Shown here: piece after piece, positions 10,928 to 20,633 of the stretch | How the letters are laid out: each line of letters starts with the position of its first letter | Numbering within the stretch: position 1 is the first letter of the stretch | DNA from: Pohlia nutans | Taxonomy: Eukaryota > Streptophyta > Bryopsida > Bryales > Mniaceae | Assembly: GCA_022496805.1 (NCBI GenBank) | Contig: CM040096.1 | Location: 13,021,501 to 13,085,500 of the forward strand | Length of the DNA: 64,000 nucleotides | Direction of reading: 5' to 3' | The notes under the pieces: model-generated | Seen by the model: only the letters and a program-made list of their open reading frames with translations | What the model was told of the DNA's origin: nothing | Databases searched by the model: none | Translations under genes and position numbers: made by a program

Positions 10928-11472
10928 CCCTTAGGCGTCCGCACTACAATTACCCGGTCAAACCTCATCAATTAATCACATTTTAAAATATATTATTTTT
11001 TAAATACTTTTCTCATATAAGATATTGGTAAACCGATTTACTCTGATTTTTTCATAACTATTTAAACCAAAACCAAATTTATAAGATTTTTCAAAGATTT
11101 TTTCTTGTAAAATCATAGTAATTTCAAAAAAGCTTAAAATAGTATGATTATTTTTTTAAGGAAAATGTAAATAAAAGTGATGAAAAAGGTGTAGGTGGCA
11201 TGCTTCTTGAGCTTACAAAAAAAGAAATTTGATAGAAAAATATTTTTTGCAATGTATATTGGAATTCTAGGGTTTTGAACTTAAAAGTGCTATAAAAAAA
11301 CGGAGTTTTAACAATTTTGAAGAACGGTAAATTGGACTAGAAGGTAGAAGGTAGCCCCCACAATTTGTTAGTTGGGACCATTTTCATTGGAAATCAAGAA
11401 CTAGGTAAAACTCAATGTTTGACTGAAACACGATCAAGTATGGCTCCACGTGGCTCCTTGCACGCTTAAGGG
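10928..11472. mobile_element. piggyBac-like MITE, copy b (545 bp)
   Basis: The left end CCCTTAGGCGTCC follows TTCA (10924-10927, one change from TTAA). The right end reads inward CCCTTAAGCGTGC and abuts TTAA at 11473-11476. The interior is AT-rich and non-coding. It shares its right TTAA with the next element. Confidence 0.7.
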
Positions 11473-11576
11473 TTAACCCTGTAGTGCCCAGGTAATCGCT
11501 AAGTGGTCACTAGATCACTAGAAAATGAAATGCTGTAAAATTTGTGAACCATCTCAATCCGGTGTCTGAAGTTTAA

Positions 11577-12119
11577 CCCCTAAAAGCTTGAGGGGTATTG
11601 GACAAAATATAGATGTGTTAAAATATGTGCCTTCTGTATGTTTTATGAAGTTTGTTTCAGTAGACAAAATGTTGGGCATCATCTCTTCAAATTATTTGTA
11701 CGGTCAAACCTCCAAAAATAACTTTAGATCTTATTTTAATGAATTTAAAAGCATTAACCTTTCAAAATTTGAATAAATTATAATTTTCACTTTTAGAGAT
11801 TAAAATTTAGCATGATTGGTTAAATTTGGTTTATCTATTGTAAACTTCAAAAAAAGCAAAAGAAATGATGGAGGGAACATCATTATTTTCCACAAATAGC
11901 AAATTTTGTAACACTAGGACAATGTTGATGTGATTCACTTTGAAAAATTCTCCCGGGTGGAGTTTAACTCGGATTGACATAATTCAAATTGGGTTGGAAA
12001 GTAGACTTGATTTAGTATTTTAAAATATTTTTTGTTTTTCAAAAAATACTTTTTTCTATTCCGGGCAGCCCGTTAGATTCGGGCAGCGACCAAAAAATGG
12101 TAGTTTGGGTGTTTAGGGG
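11577..12119. mobile_element. piggyBac-like MITE, copy d (543 bp), nested in copy c
   Basis: TTAA at 11573-11576 and 12120-12123 flank ends CCCCTAAAAGCTTGA and, reading inward, CCCCTAAACACCCAA. The right part is homologous to 60843-61009 (ggattgacat, attcaaattgggttg and aagtagactt blocks). It has inserted into the left quarter of the element at 11477-12804. Confidence 0.78.
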
Positions 12120-12149
12120 TTAAATGTGTAATTCTTGGTTCTGCACATG

Positions 12150-12505
12150 ATGCAAAATGAAAATTCGGAATCTGACTTTCTTAGCTATCCAAATACCTAT
12201 GTACAAAACACTAAAATACTGCAAATACATACAAATACAACACATGTACTATGTGGTATTTCTTGTGTTTGGAAGTTTGTTATCTTGTATTTTTTTGGAT
12301 TGTGTTCTCTTGTTCATGATCCATTAGTGTATGTAGTCCAATCTTGATCAATGTACCAACTCCTTTCGTATTTTAACGTATAAATTTTGTCCTAAACTGT
12401 ACATGGATAAGTCACTCTCACTTATAAAATTCACAATAATTATGTATGAGTCCGTTCTTGACATGAAAATTGCGATTGAGAGGTGTTGGCACAGGTCGTT
12501 GTTGA
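12150..12505 (-). repeat. Inverted copy of the repeat at 1-345
   Basis: Reverse-complement similarity to the first 345 bases of the window, interrupted by small indels. It lies wholly within the 11477-12804 element. Confidence 0.8.
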
Positions 12506-12873
12506 ACATCTTCACTTTCATTTTTGAAAATTTAACCCAAATTCTATTTAACCTTGAAGTCACACACCCCCCCCCCCAAATCTCATTTTTGGGTGTGCAT
12601 TATGCGGTTCAAAGACATACTATAATCTTCCAATCCAACGGTCCAATCTTACCAACATTTAACCAACACTTGTTTCATTAAGCTATGGTTAAATTTATAC
12701 AATTGAATACTATTAATAGTATTCCTAATTTCACTGGAGAAAGTTTTTAAAAGCCATCACACAAAAATTGTGATATCTCCATAACCACCCTGGGCACTAA
12801 AGGGTTAAATGAATCTTTGAAATGAGCAGATTTGACGGATATCTTATTTGTGTTTGCATGTGTTGATCACTGT

Positions 12874-13285
12874 TGGTAAGGTAGGATGTCCTAAAACCAC
12901 CAACTTAAGAAACATGGCCTCATTTTAACAAGGTTATTTATGATAAATATTTTCCGGTAATTTAGAAGAAGATTTATCACAGAATGCACAAATTTTCGCA
13001 ATTTAATTCCGAATATTCAAATTGATACAAATTTTCGAAGTGAAAAGAACTTCATAACACAAATCAGAGCTTTAGGTTTTCCCATGTTCACACCATGTGG
13101 TACTAATTTTCACTCATAATGATACCCAAAACCACCAACTATTTCTTCGCAATGCTTGACATGCCATTGGTCTACTTGAATAGTGAAATTGGCGGTTTTG
13201 AGTCTCAATTGTGGTGGCCCCAAGAAAGGTCTACATGTCATAATTGGGGGAGGTGGTGGTTCTAGGACATCCAACCTTTGCTGAT
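12874..13285 (-). mobile_element. About 0.4-kb MITE, second family, copy 1
   Basis: The ends carry inverted forms of GGTNGGATGTCCTAAAACCA. The whole unit is a roughly 80-90% similar inverted copy of 14699-15095. For example, it shares caatggcatg(c/t)caagcattg and gcgaagaaatag with that copy. There is no clear target duplication and no coding. Confidence 0.7.
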
Positions 13286-14436
13286 GCGTAAGAGCAGGGC
13301 CACCCATGCCCTCCCAAAGTCTCTCACACTCAAGAAGTAGATGAAAAGTGCCAAGGGCCCTTCCAAAATGCCTTTTGACTCTGGATCCTAGCGTGTTAGA
13401 AATTGGGCCTTCAAATCACTATTTAGTTGACTATATCCTCACATTCTACTTGTGATTGGTCCATTAACTATTTGATGCGCACTTTTGATATGTGAGGGGT
13501 GTGCAAGGGTGGGGGAGTGTGAGTGCAAGGGCCCTTCAAATATAGATGAATAATTTCAGAGAGTTAGTCCTAGCGTGCATGGGTGGGAATGCTCTAAGGG
13601 CACATGAATGTTCCAAGTTGCAGTGAAGCAGGGTTAGGTCAGACTTGACTCAATGAGGGAGGAAAGAAAAACCGCCACCAATTTTGACTTCTTGGGCGAT
13701 TTTTGAACTTGGTTTGACCATTGTCAATACTCAATCATTTGATAGAATAGGTACAATAGTGAGGTTTAGAAACATTTGACCGTATGAATGTTAAGATAAT
13801 AGCAAATGAAGTTGAGATTTTGAAATTTCAAGTCCAATTTTCTGTTTTTGCAGATTAAGTAGTAATGAATCCCATATTTCAAAAGACCTTTAGACAGTGA
13901 ATTTTTAAAAAAAAACGTAAAAAATTGGAAATGACGAGGACAAAAGAATGAAAATAGATTTTATTTTATTTTTTTGTTATATTTTCTTATTTCTAAGCTA
14001 TTTGGACTATTTAGGGTCATTTTTAATCATTTATTCTCAGAAAAAAAAATCAATAAATTCATTTTTTGAGGAGCAAAGTTTATTTTTCCAAAAAGAATTA
14101 AATATTCATTCACGAGGTGGCGACCCTGTTATGGTACTATGGTAGTTGTCTCCCATGTTGCTCTGTCACATTTGATAAGTTACAGGCTCATTTAATTTGC
14201 AGACACGGACCTCACTCAACAGATGATGACTTGCCCACACCATGCACAGTGGCTCTTTTACGGAGAGAAAATGGGTATACCATGTTTGGGGGGGGTGTTG
14301 GTGTTGATATATTGTAGCGGTGGAGACGGTCCAGGATTGGTGGAACTGATTTTATCATTGAATATACCTTGTATAAACCTTATATTTTATTTGCAGACAT
14401 GGACCTGTGAACAGAATAAGGTTGAGGTACCTAAAT
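13286..14436. other. Repeat-rich spacer without a gene
   Basis: Short direct repeats recur, for example atttgcagaca(c/t)ggacct at about 14197 and 14391, and gacttgcccaca at about 14228 and 14641. No reading frame resembles a known protein. Confidence 0.5.
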
Positions 14437-14619
14437 CCACCACAGACCTAAAACCACCAACTTCTACACCATTCCTTCATTTTAGGGAGGAAATGTAAGT
14501 TGTCGGTACATGACTTAACTTTTGAGCAATTCATGCATAAGTCATGTAATGAAAGCTTACATTTCCACCCTGAAATGAAAGAAGGGTGTAGAAGTTGGTG
14601 GATTTAGGTGTCGTGGTGG
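14437..14619. repeat. Fold-back hairpin with about 79-bp arms
   Basis: 14437-14515 and 14540-14619 are imperfect inverted repeats around a loop of about 24 bases. Both arms contain ccaccaacttctacacc and ggaaatgtaag in opposite orientation. It resembles a small fold-back element. Confidence 0.8.
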
Positions 14620-14698
14620 TAATAGGTTATCCAACCTTATGACTTGCCCACAACGTGCACGGTGGCTATCTATTTGGCATGTTTGTAGGGATTCATGT

Positions 14699-15095
14699 TG
14701 ATATAAGGTAGGATGTCCTAAAACCACCACCTCCCCCAATTATGTCATGTAGAGCTTTCTTGGGGCCACCAGAGTTGAGACTCAAAACCACCAATTTCAC
14801 TATTCAAGTAAACCAATGGCATGCCAAGCATTGCGAAGAAATAGTGGTGGTTTTGGGTTAGCTCATGAGCGGAATTTAGGAAATTGGTATGTGATGTATG
14901 GGTTAGAGGTTACTTTCCACTTTGGAATTTTGTATAAAATTGACAAATCCGAATTAGATGTTGCAAATTTTTGCAATCCTCATCAAAACCTATTTCGAAT
15001 GCTGTCATATTTTTTTTTCGAATTTAGCACTGCCAAAAATAGGCCAAATTGCTCAAGTTGGTGGTTTTAGGACAATCAACCATATTTTACCCGTG
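14699..15095 (+). mobile_element. About 0.4-kb MITE, second family, copy 2
   Basis: Inverted partner of 12874-13285. The left end carries ggtaggatgtcctaaaacca. The right end carries the inverse (ttggtggttttaggaca), followed by sequence matching the far end of copy 1. Confidence 0.7.
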
Positions 15096-15166
15096 GGAGA
15101 GTCCAGAGATGGAGGAACTGACTTTTATCATTGAATAGGACGGGTTGCATGTGGAATGACTGTGTA

Positions 15167-15171
15167 AACTT
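15167..15171. repeat. Target-site duplication of the copia element, left
   Basis: AACTT directly precedes the left LTR and recurs at 20629-20633 directly after the right LTR. A 5-bp duplication is usual for Ty1/copia integration. Confidence 0.9.
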
Positions 15172-15429
15172 TATTGAAGGTAGAGAAGATTGCACAAGGC
15201 ACACACACAAACACAAGGAATGCGTAGAAAGAGATGATCTTTACTCAAAGGCCTTCCACCTTAAGTAGTGTACACTAGGAGGTCACCATGGACAAACCAT
15301 ATGGGATAACTCATCACAAGGACACTCTAGAGATCAGCCCATGCCTAACCCCTCCTCCCACACACCATTATTTAGCACCCGTACGTCTTTGGCTTCTAGC
15401 AATACTACGTTGCATCAATTACCTCAATA
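15172..15429 (-). repeat. Copia 3' LTR
   Basis: Identical by eye to 20371-20628. The gag-pol stop codon at 15405-15407 lies inside it, so the ORF runs about 25 bases into the LTR. Confidence 0.95.
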
Positions 15430-18400
15430 CTCCCACTTTGCGTAGAGCCAAAGCCTCTAAGTCCAAATGCTATTACTAATCGTTGGTGTCGGTCTCTACA
15501 AAGACCCTTTGTGAGCACATCCGCCACCATGTGCTCCGTTGGGCAATACTCCAAATGTATAACTCCCAATTCCAACTTCTCCCGAATGAAGTGGTATTGC
15601 ACATCAATGTGCTTCGTGCGTGAATGATGTGTAGGGTTCTTTGCAAGTGAAATGCACCCTTGGTTGTCACACATAATCGTTGTAGCCTCACCTTGTGTGC
15701 AACCCACATCCACCATTAGTTGCCTCAACCAAATGGCCTCCTTCGTGGCATGGCTCGTAGCCATGTACTCGGCCTCCACCGTTGATGTCGCCGTCGTTTG
15801 TTGCCGCTTGCTATTCCACGACACCGCTCCCGATCCGACCTTGAACATGTAGCCCGTTGTCGATCTTCGATCGCTCGTGTCTCCCGCGTAGTCCGCGTCA
15901 CAATAGCCGCTCAACACAATGTCTTTGCCTCCAAGACACAACTTCACATCGCTTGTGCCCCTCAAATAACGCATGATCCTCTTGACCGTCATCCAATGCA
16001 TCGAGCCCGGTCTCGCCATGTGTTGACTCACCACGCTAATTGGATACGCAAGGTCGGGCCGTGTCGCAATCATCGCATACATCAACGACCCCACCGCTTG
16101 CTTGTATGGTACCTCCGCCATCGATTTAGCCTCCATCGCATACTCCTCCTCCGAAAGCTTGACGAGCTTGGAGTTTGCATCCAATGGTGTTGCCACGGGC
16201 TTACAATCCTCCATCCCGAATCTCTTGAGCACGTCCATCACATACTTGCCTTGACTCATGGTGATAGTGCGTGTAGCCCTATCACGCACAAACTCAACAC
16301 CAAGACAAAAGTGCAATTCTCCAAGATCACTCATCTCGTACTCTCTCTCAAGCATGCCTTTTAATGCATTCATTAAACTCATGAGGCTTGCAAGAATGAT
16401 CAAATCATCAACATATATGATCACAATCACCACATTTTGCCCCTCTTGCATGAAGTAGAGACTATGATCCGCAATGCTCCTAGTAAACCCGTGTGCAAGC
16501 AAGAACGTGTCAATCTTTTGGTACCACGCTCTTGGAGATTGTTTCAACCCATACAATGATTTTTGCAACTTACAAACAAGGTGCTCTTTACCTTGTTGCA
16601 CAAACCCCTCAGGTTGCATCATGTAGATGTCCTCCTCCAAATCGCCATTCAAAAATGCGGTCTTCACATCCATTTGATGCATCTCCAAGTCCAAGGCCGC
16701 TCCAATGGCAAGAATGCATCGAATGGTGGTGAACTTGGCCACGGGAGCAAATGTCTCGTGAAAGTCCACCCCATGCACTTGCGCGAACCCCTTGGCTACT
16801 AATCTTGCCTTGTGACGCACAACAATACCCGAAACATCCCTCTTTGTCCGAAACACCCATTTGCAACCAATGGGGTTGCGATCCTTTGGAATGGGAGTTA
16901 ATTGCCACGTACCGTTAGCAATTAGAGAGTCGTACTCCTCTTGCATGGCGCGCTCCCACTTGACCGCATCCTCACCTTGCATGGCTTCTCGAATGGTCAA
17001 TGGACCATCCGATAATGCCACATTCGCATGCTCGTCCTCCACTTGAGGGAAGATGTGGTTCTTCCACCATTCTCCAGGTGGCTTGCGCGATCTCTCGGGG
17101 TACCGCCGCTCGCTTGAAGAAACTTGCTCCTCTTGCGTGCCCTTTGCGCCATTCTTGGCCTTTGAGCTCGATGGCGCTTCAACAACCTCCGTGTCGCCAG
17201 CTTCGTCATCACCGTCATCATCACCTACATCAACAACACTAGGAGACTTGGAGGGTGTGTCCACCAAAACGTCTCCACTACTCCCACTTGGACCAACCTC
17301 CAAAGGAGCCTCCATCGTAGACTCCTCACAAAATGTCACATCACGTGACCGAATGATCTTCCTCGTGTCCACCGACATGAGTCTATACGCCTTGGTACCT
17401 TCACAATACCCAAGAAACACACATTTCAAGGCCTTAGCCTCGAGTTTCGTCCTCCGTTCGTTGGGAACCTTCGCATATGCAATGCATCCGAAGATGCGCA
17501 TGTGTGCAACACATGGTTGCCTCCCACTCCACGCTTGCTCCGGCGTCATGCCTTCAACCGCGCTTGTTGGACACCGATTGCGTGTGTATACCGCATTCAC
17601 CACCGCTTCCGCCCAAAGGTCCAACTTCAAGTTTTGAGCGTGCAACATGCTCCTCGCCATCTCTACAATGGTGCGATTTGCGCGCTCCGCAACTCCATTT
17701 TGTTGAGGCGTGTACGGGGCCGAAGTTTGGCGTGCGATGCCTTCATTCTTCAAAAGCTCGTCAAATTTCTTGGACATGTACTCGCCGCCATTGTCCGACC
17801 GAAACACCTTGATCTTCAACTCGGATTGGTTCTCCACCAATGTCTTGAACTCCTTGAACTTCTCAAAGCACTCACTCTTGGCTTTGATAGGGTAGAGCCA
17901 TATCTTCCTTGAAAAATCATCGATGAAGGTCACAAAGTACTTGCAACCTCCCATCGATGTGGTCTTCATGGGGCCACACACATCCGAATGCACGATCTCC
18001 AAAACTTTTGTGGCCCGTGTCGCCCCTTCACCCGCAAATGGCAACCGTTGTTGCTTGCCTTCAATGCAACCTTCACACGTGAATGTAGAAGCATCCACTT
18101 TCAATTGATGAAGATCCATACCGCTTACCATGCCGCGTAGTGTCTTCACACTCTTGATGTTCAAATGGCCAAGTCGACGATGCCACAACGCCAACTTGTC
18201 GTCCTTCAAGTTTGAATGCGCCAACGCCGCCGATTCCTTCGAATGCACCTTGGAGAACTTGATGTGGTACAAGCCCTCGTGTTCTTCAATGATGGCCACC
18301 TCATCTCGACTCGGTGACAACACATAACACCCCTTATCACTAAACTCTACTCTCAAGTGCTTTGCCACTAGTTGCCTCACCGATAGTAAATTTGCCGTTA

Positions 18401-19559
18401 GTTTGGGAACGTGGAGGACATCTTGGATAGTGATTGTCTTCACACGACCCCTCACCTCGGTGTCTACAACAATTTGGCCCTTGCCAACGGCCTCAAGCAC
18501 CGTATCATCTCCCAAAATCACTCTCCTTGGATTAATGAGAGCATACGAATGAAAACAAGTTTTATGTGGTGACATGTGGCTTGTAGCCCCCGAATCAACA
18601 ATCCAATCACTCGTACTACCATTGCACGATACATTGCTTGCCATGTTTGCATACTCATCACCAACCTCAATCCAATCACTCATGCTTGCATCACCCTCGA
18701 TACCATCACTCATGCTTGCATCACCCTCGATGCCATCGCTCATGCTTGCCTCATATCTAGCCGTAAATGCGTACTCATCATCGTCACGAGTTTTAGTGTT
18801 GTTTGCACTCTCCCCTTTCTCATCCCTCTTGCGTTTGAAGCAAAATTTGGCAATGTGGCCCTTCTTACCACAATAGAAGCACACCTTGTCGCTTGAGCTC
18901 CCACCGCCTCCATTCTTGGATTGCTTCGCCACGAGTGCCGCTCCATCTTCTCGAGACTCGTTCTCTTTTCGCCGCGAAAGCTCGTGCAACAACCGTGAGG
19001 TCACATAGTCCAATGTGAGCTCCGTAATGGGTCTTGACTCCATCGCCACGATGAGGTACTCGTATGATGATGGAAGGCTCTCCAAAAGTGTCATCACGAT
19101 GTCACCATCCGTAACCGACACGTCGCAACCGTTGAGTTGATCCGCGAGAGCTTTGACCTTGTTGATGTGCGCCAACATGTCATCTTCTTCGCCCATCTTG
19201 ATGGTGAAGAACTTGCGCCTCAAAAACAAAATGTTGGCCAATGTTTTCGCTTCGTGAATGTTGCAAAGCTTGGACCATGCTTCCGCGGGTGTCTTGCACG
19301 AACGAATGTGCGCAAGTTGCGAATCCGCGAGGTTGAGTGCCAAAATGGCAAATGCCTTCTTCTCCCTCCTCGTGTACGCTTGCATGATCCTAGGATCCGT
19401 AGAAGAGAAAGGAGGTTCCTCACTACCCTCGACAATCTCCCACAACTCCTTCTCGGCCATCACCATCTCCATTTTGAACTTCCACAAGTGGAAATTCACC
19501 CCATCGAACTTGTCCACGACCTTGGGACCCTCACCCTCAAAAGATGCCATGATCCTCAC
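15405..19559 (-). CDS. Copia gag-pol polyprotein, 1384 aa, intact
   Basis: A single open frame encodes all copia proteins. Gag (UBN2-like) begins near MASFEGEG. A CCHC zinc knuckle starts at residue 227 (CFYCGKKGHIAKFC). The aspartic protease motif DSGA has its Asp at residue 322. The integrase follows, with HHCC (HRRLGH ... CEGC), then the catalytic core with HSDVCGP, FRSDNGGEY and QQNGVAERANR supplying D, D and E. Reverse transcriptase has YVDD at 1049-1052. RNase H ends the protein, with CDADYAG and STVEAEYMA. Between gag and protease a 10-residue unit (ASMSDGIEGD) occurs three times in a row. Either Met1 or the Met four residues later could start translation. No frame disruption is seen. 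Confidence 0.97.
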   Translation of the reverse strand: MRIMASFEGEGPKVVDKFDGVNFHLWKFKMEMVMAEKELWEIVEGSEEPPFSSTDPRIMQAYTRREKKAFAILALNLADSQLAHIRSCKTPAEAWSKLCNIHEAKTLANILFLRRKFFTIKMGEEDDMLAHINKVKALADQLNGCDVSVTDGDIVMTLLESLPSSYEYLIVAMESRPITELTLDYVTSRLLHELSRRKENESREDGAALVAKQSKNGGGGSSSDKVCFYCGKKGHIAKFCFKRKRDEKGESANNTKTRDDDEYAFTARYEASMSDGIEGDASMSDGIEGDASMSDWIEVGDEYANMASNVSCNGSTSDWIVDSGATSHMSPHKTCFHSYALINPRRVILGDDTVLEAVGKGQIVVDTEVRGRVKTITIQDVLHVPKLTANLLSVRQLVAKHLRVEFSDKGCYVLSPSRDEVAIIEEHEGLYHIKFSKVHSKESAALAHSNLKDDKLALWHRRLGHLNIKSVKTLRGMVSGMDLHQLKVDASTFTCEGCIEGKQQRLPFAGEGATRATKVLEIVHSDVCGPMKTTSMGGCKYFVTFIDDFSRKIWLYPIKAKSECFEKFKEFKTLVENQSELKIKVFRSDNGGEYMSKKFDELLKNEGIARQTSAPYTPQQNGVAERANRTIVEMARSMLHAQNLKLDLWAEAVVNAVYTRNRCPTSAVEGMTPEQAWSGRQPCVAHMRIFGCIAYAKVPNERRTKLEAKALKCVFLGYCEGTKAYRLMSVDTRKIIRSRDVTFCEESTMEAPLEVGPSGSSGDVLVDTPSKSPSVVDVGDDDGDDEAGDTEVVEAPSSSKAKNGAKGTQEEQVSSSERRYPERSRKPPGEWWKNHIFPQVEDEHANVALSDGPLTIREAMQGEDAVKWERAMQEEYDSLIANGTWQLTPIPKDRNPIGCKWVFRTKRDVSGIVVRHKARLVAKGFAQVHGVDFHETFAPVAKFTTIRCILAIGAALDLEMHQMDVKTAFLNGDLEEDIYMMQPEGFVQQGKEHLVCKLQKSLYGLKQSPRAWYQKIDTFLLAHGFTRSIADHSLYFMQEGQNVVIVIIYVDDLIILASLMSLMNALKGMLEREYEMSDLGELHFCLGVEFVRDRATRTITMSQGKYVMDVLKRFGMEDCKPVATPLDANSKLVKLSEEEYAMEAKSMAEVPYKQAVGSLMYAMIATRPDLAYPISVVSQHMARPGSMHWMTVKRIMRYLRGTSDVKLCLGGKDIVLSGYCDADYAGDTSDRRSTTGYMFKVGSGAVSWNSKRQQTTATSTVEAEYMATSHATKEAIWLRQLMVDVGCTQGEATTIMCDNQGCISLAKNPTHHSRTKHIDVQYHFIREKLELGVIHLEYCPTEHMVADVLTKGLCRDRHQRLVIAFGLRGFGSTQSGSIEVIDAT
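15430..15439 (-). other. Copia polypurine tract
   Basis: On the minus strand AAAGTGGGAG lies directly against the 3' LTR, the expected plus-strand primer site. It overlaps the end of the polyprotein frame. Confidence 0.85.
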
Positions 19560-20356
19560 TTACGTATGCCTCCCCACACAAATGAAACCTCAAACTCAAA
19601 CACACAACTTTGTTTTTGTGAGATTTTTGCTTTGATATTGCACCTTTGTGCACCCAATGGGTTTAAAACAACCCCAAACACTAGATCAGCACTTTTGTGC
19701 TCCACACACGCCTCCCAACACTGAAATGTGAGAACCCTCACCCAAAAATGCAAAGAGGTTCACCAAAACCCCTCAAATCACTCAATGGAGCTCAAAACAA
19801 CTCCAAATGCTTCAATACGACGCCTTAGTGTCCCCAAACACTCAATGCACGTCAATGACACCTTTGTGTCCTTCAAGAGCACTCACTCAATGCACATGAA
19901 CTCACACAAGTCCCTCAAAACCCCAATCGCATTGAAATTGCTCAAAACCGCACCTTTGTGCACAAACTAGCTCCAAATGAAAATTTGAGCACCCCAAGAG
20001 CATGAAACACATGCAACACCTCAAAGCAAGTGCCTAATCACTAGGATCAGATGGTAGACCCTCCACGAGAGCCTTCACACCTCACAAATCACTTGCATTT
20101 ACTCAAATGCTCACAATTGAACCAAACGAAGTTCCACTCGCAACGAAGAGATAGAAGAAAGAAAAGAAGGAGATCAAGGGAAGAAATTGACCAAAGAGAG
20201 TGCTCCAACATGTAACTTCAGCCCATGCACACCTCCAAGAAACACCAACGCTTCAACAAGCTCCAAAACCTCCAACAATGCTCCAAAACCGCCCGTTGCG
20301 CACCGACCTCAAAATACTTGCACAAATGCAATCTAATACTCATGAAACACACATGA

Positions 20357-20370
20357 GTGGGCCCATAACC
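20357..20370 (-). other. Copia primer-binding site matching the anticodon arm of initiator tRNA-Met
   Basis: Immediately inside the 5' LTR the plus strand reads GTGGGCCCATAACC. As I recall it, this equals the anticodon-arm sequence of plant initiator tRNA-Met. The tRNA 3' end is not matched. That is the arrangement known for Drosophila copia, which is primed by a tRNA half-molecule. The tRNA comparison is from memory. Confidence 0.8.
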
Positions 20371-20628
20371 TATTGAAGGTAGAGAAGATTGCACAAGGCA
20401 CACACACAAACACAAGGAATGCGTAGAAAGAGATGATCTTTACTCAAAGGCCTTCCACCTTAAGTAGTGTACACTAGGAGGTCACCATGGACAAACCATA
20501 TGGGATAACTCATCACAAGGACACTCTAGAGATCAGCCCATGCCTAACCCCTCCTCCCACACACCATTATTTAGCACCCGTACGTCTTTGGCTTCTAGCA
20601 ATACTACGTTGCATCAATTACCTCAATA
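20371..20628 (-). repeat. Copia 5' LTR
   Basis: 258 bp, identical by eye to the other LTR, followed by the right AACTT target duplication at 20629-20633. Confidence 0.95.
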
Positions 20629-20633
20629 AACTT

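Larger units (their letters stand above)
11477..12804. mobile_element. piggyBac-like MITE, copy c (1.33 kb) carrying a nested copy
   Basis: Termini CCCTGTAGTGCCCAGG (left) and, reading inward, CCCTTTAGTGCCCAGG (right) match at all but two positions. They are flanked by TTAA at 11473-11476 and 12805-12808. It contains the nested element 11577-12119 and the dispersed repeat also seen at 1-345. A C-run lies near 12568-12578. Confidence 0.8.
15172..20628 (-). mobile_element. Complete, young Ty1/copia LTR retrotransposon (5457 bp)
   Basis: Two LTRs of 258 bp (15172-15429 and 20371-20628) are identical by eye over their full length. AACTT target duplications flank the element. The internal part has, on the minus strand, a primer-binding site, a leader of about 0.8 kb, one uninterrupted gag-pol frame and a polypurine tract. 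Domain order PR-INT-RT-RH places it in Ty1/copia. Identical LTRs and an open frame imply a recent insertion that may still be active. The LTRs start TATTGA and end TCAATA rather than the usual TG...CA. Confidence 0.97.

Noticed and set aside
11477..12804. Pairing the left end 5502 with the right end 12804 or 11472 as one larger transposon
   Set aside because: Those right ends match much better to 11477 and 10928 respectively, leaving 10530 as the partner of 5502.
15652..19724. Several plus-strand frames of 60-195 codons inside the copia element
   Set aside because: They are antisense to the gag-pol frame and low in known motifs.
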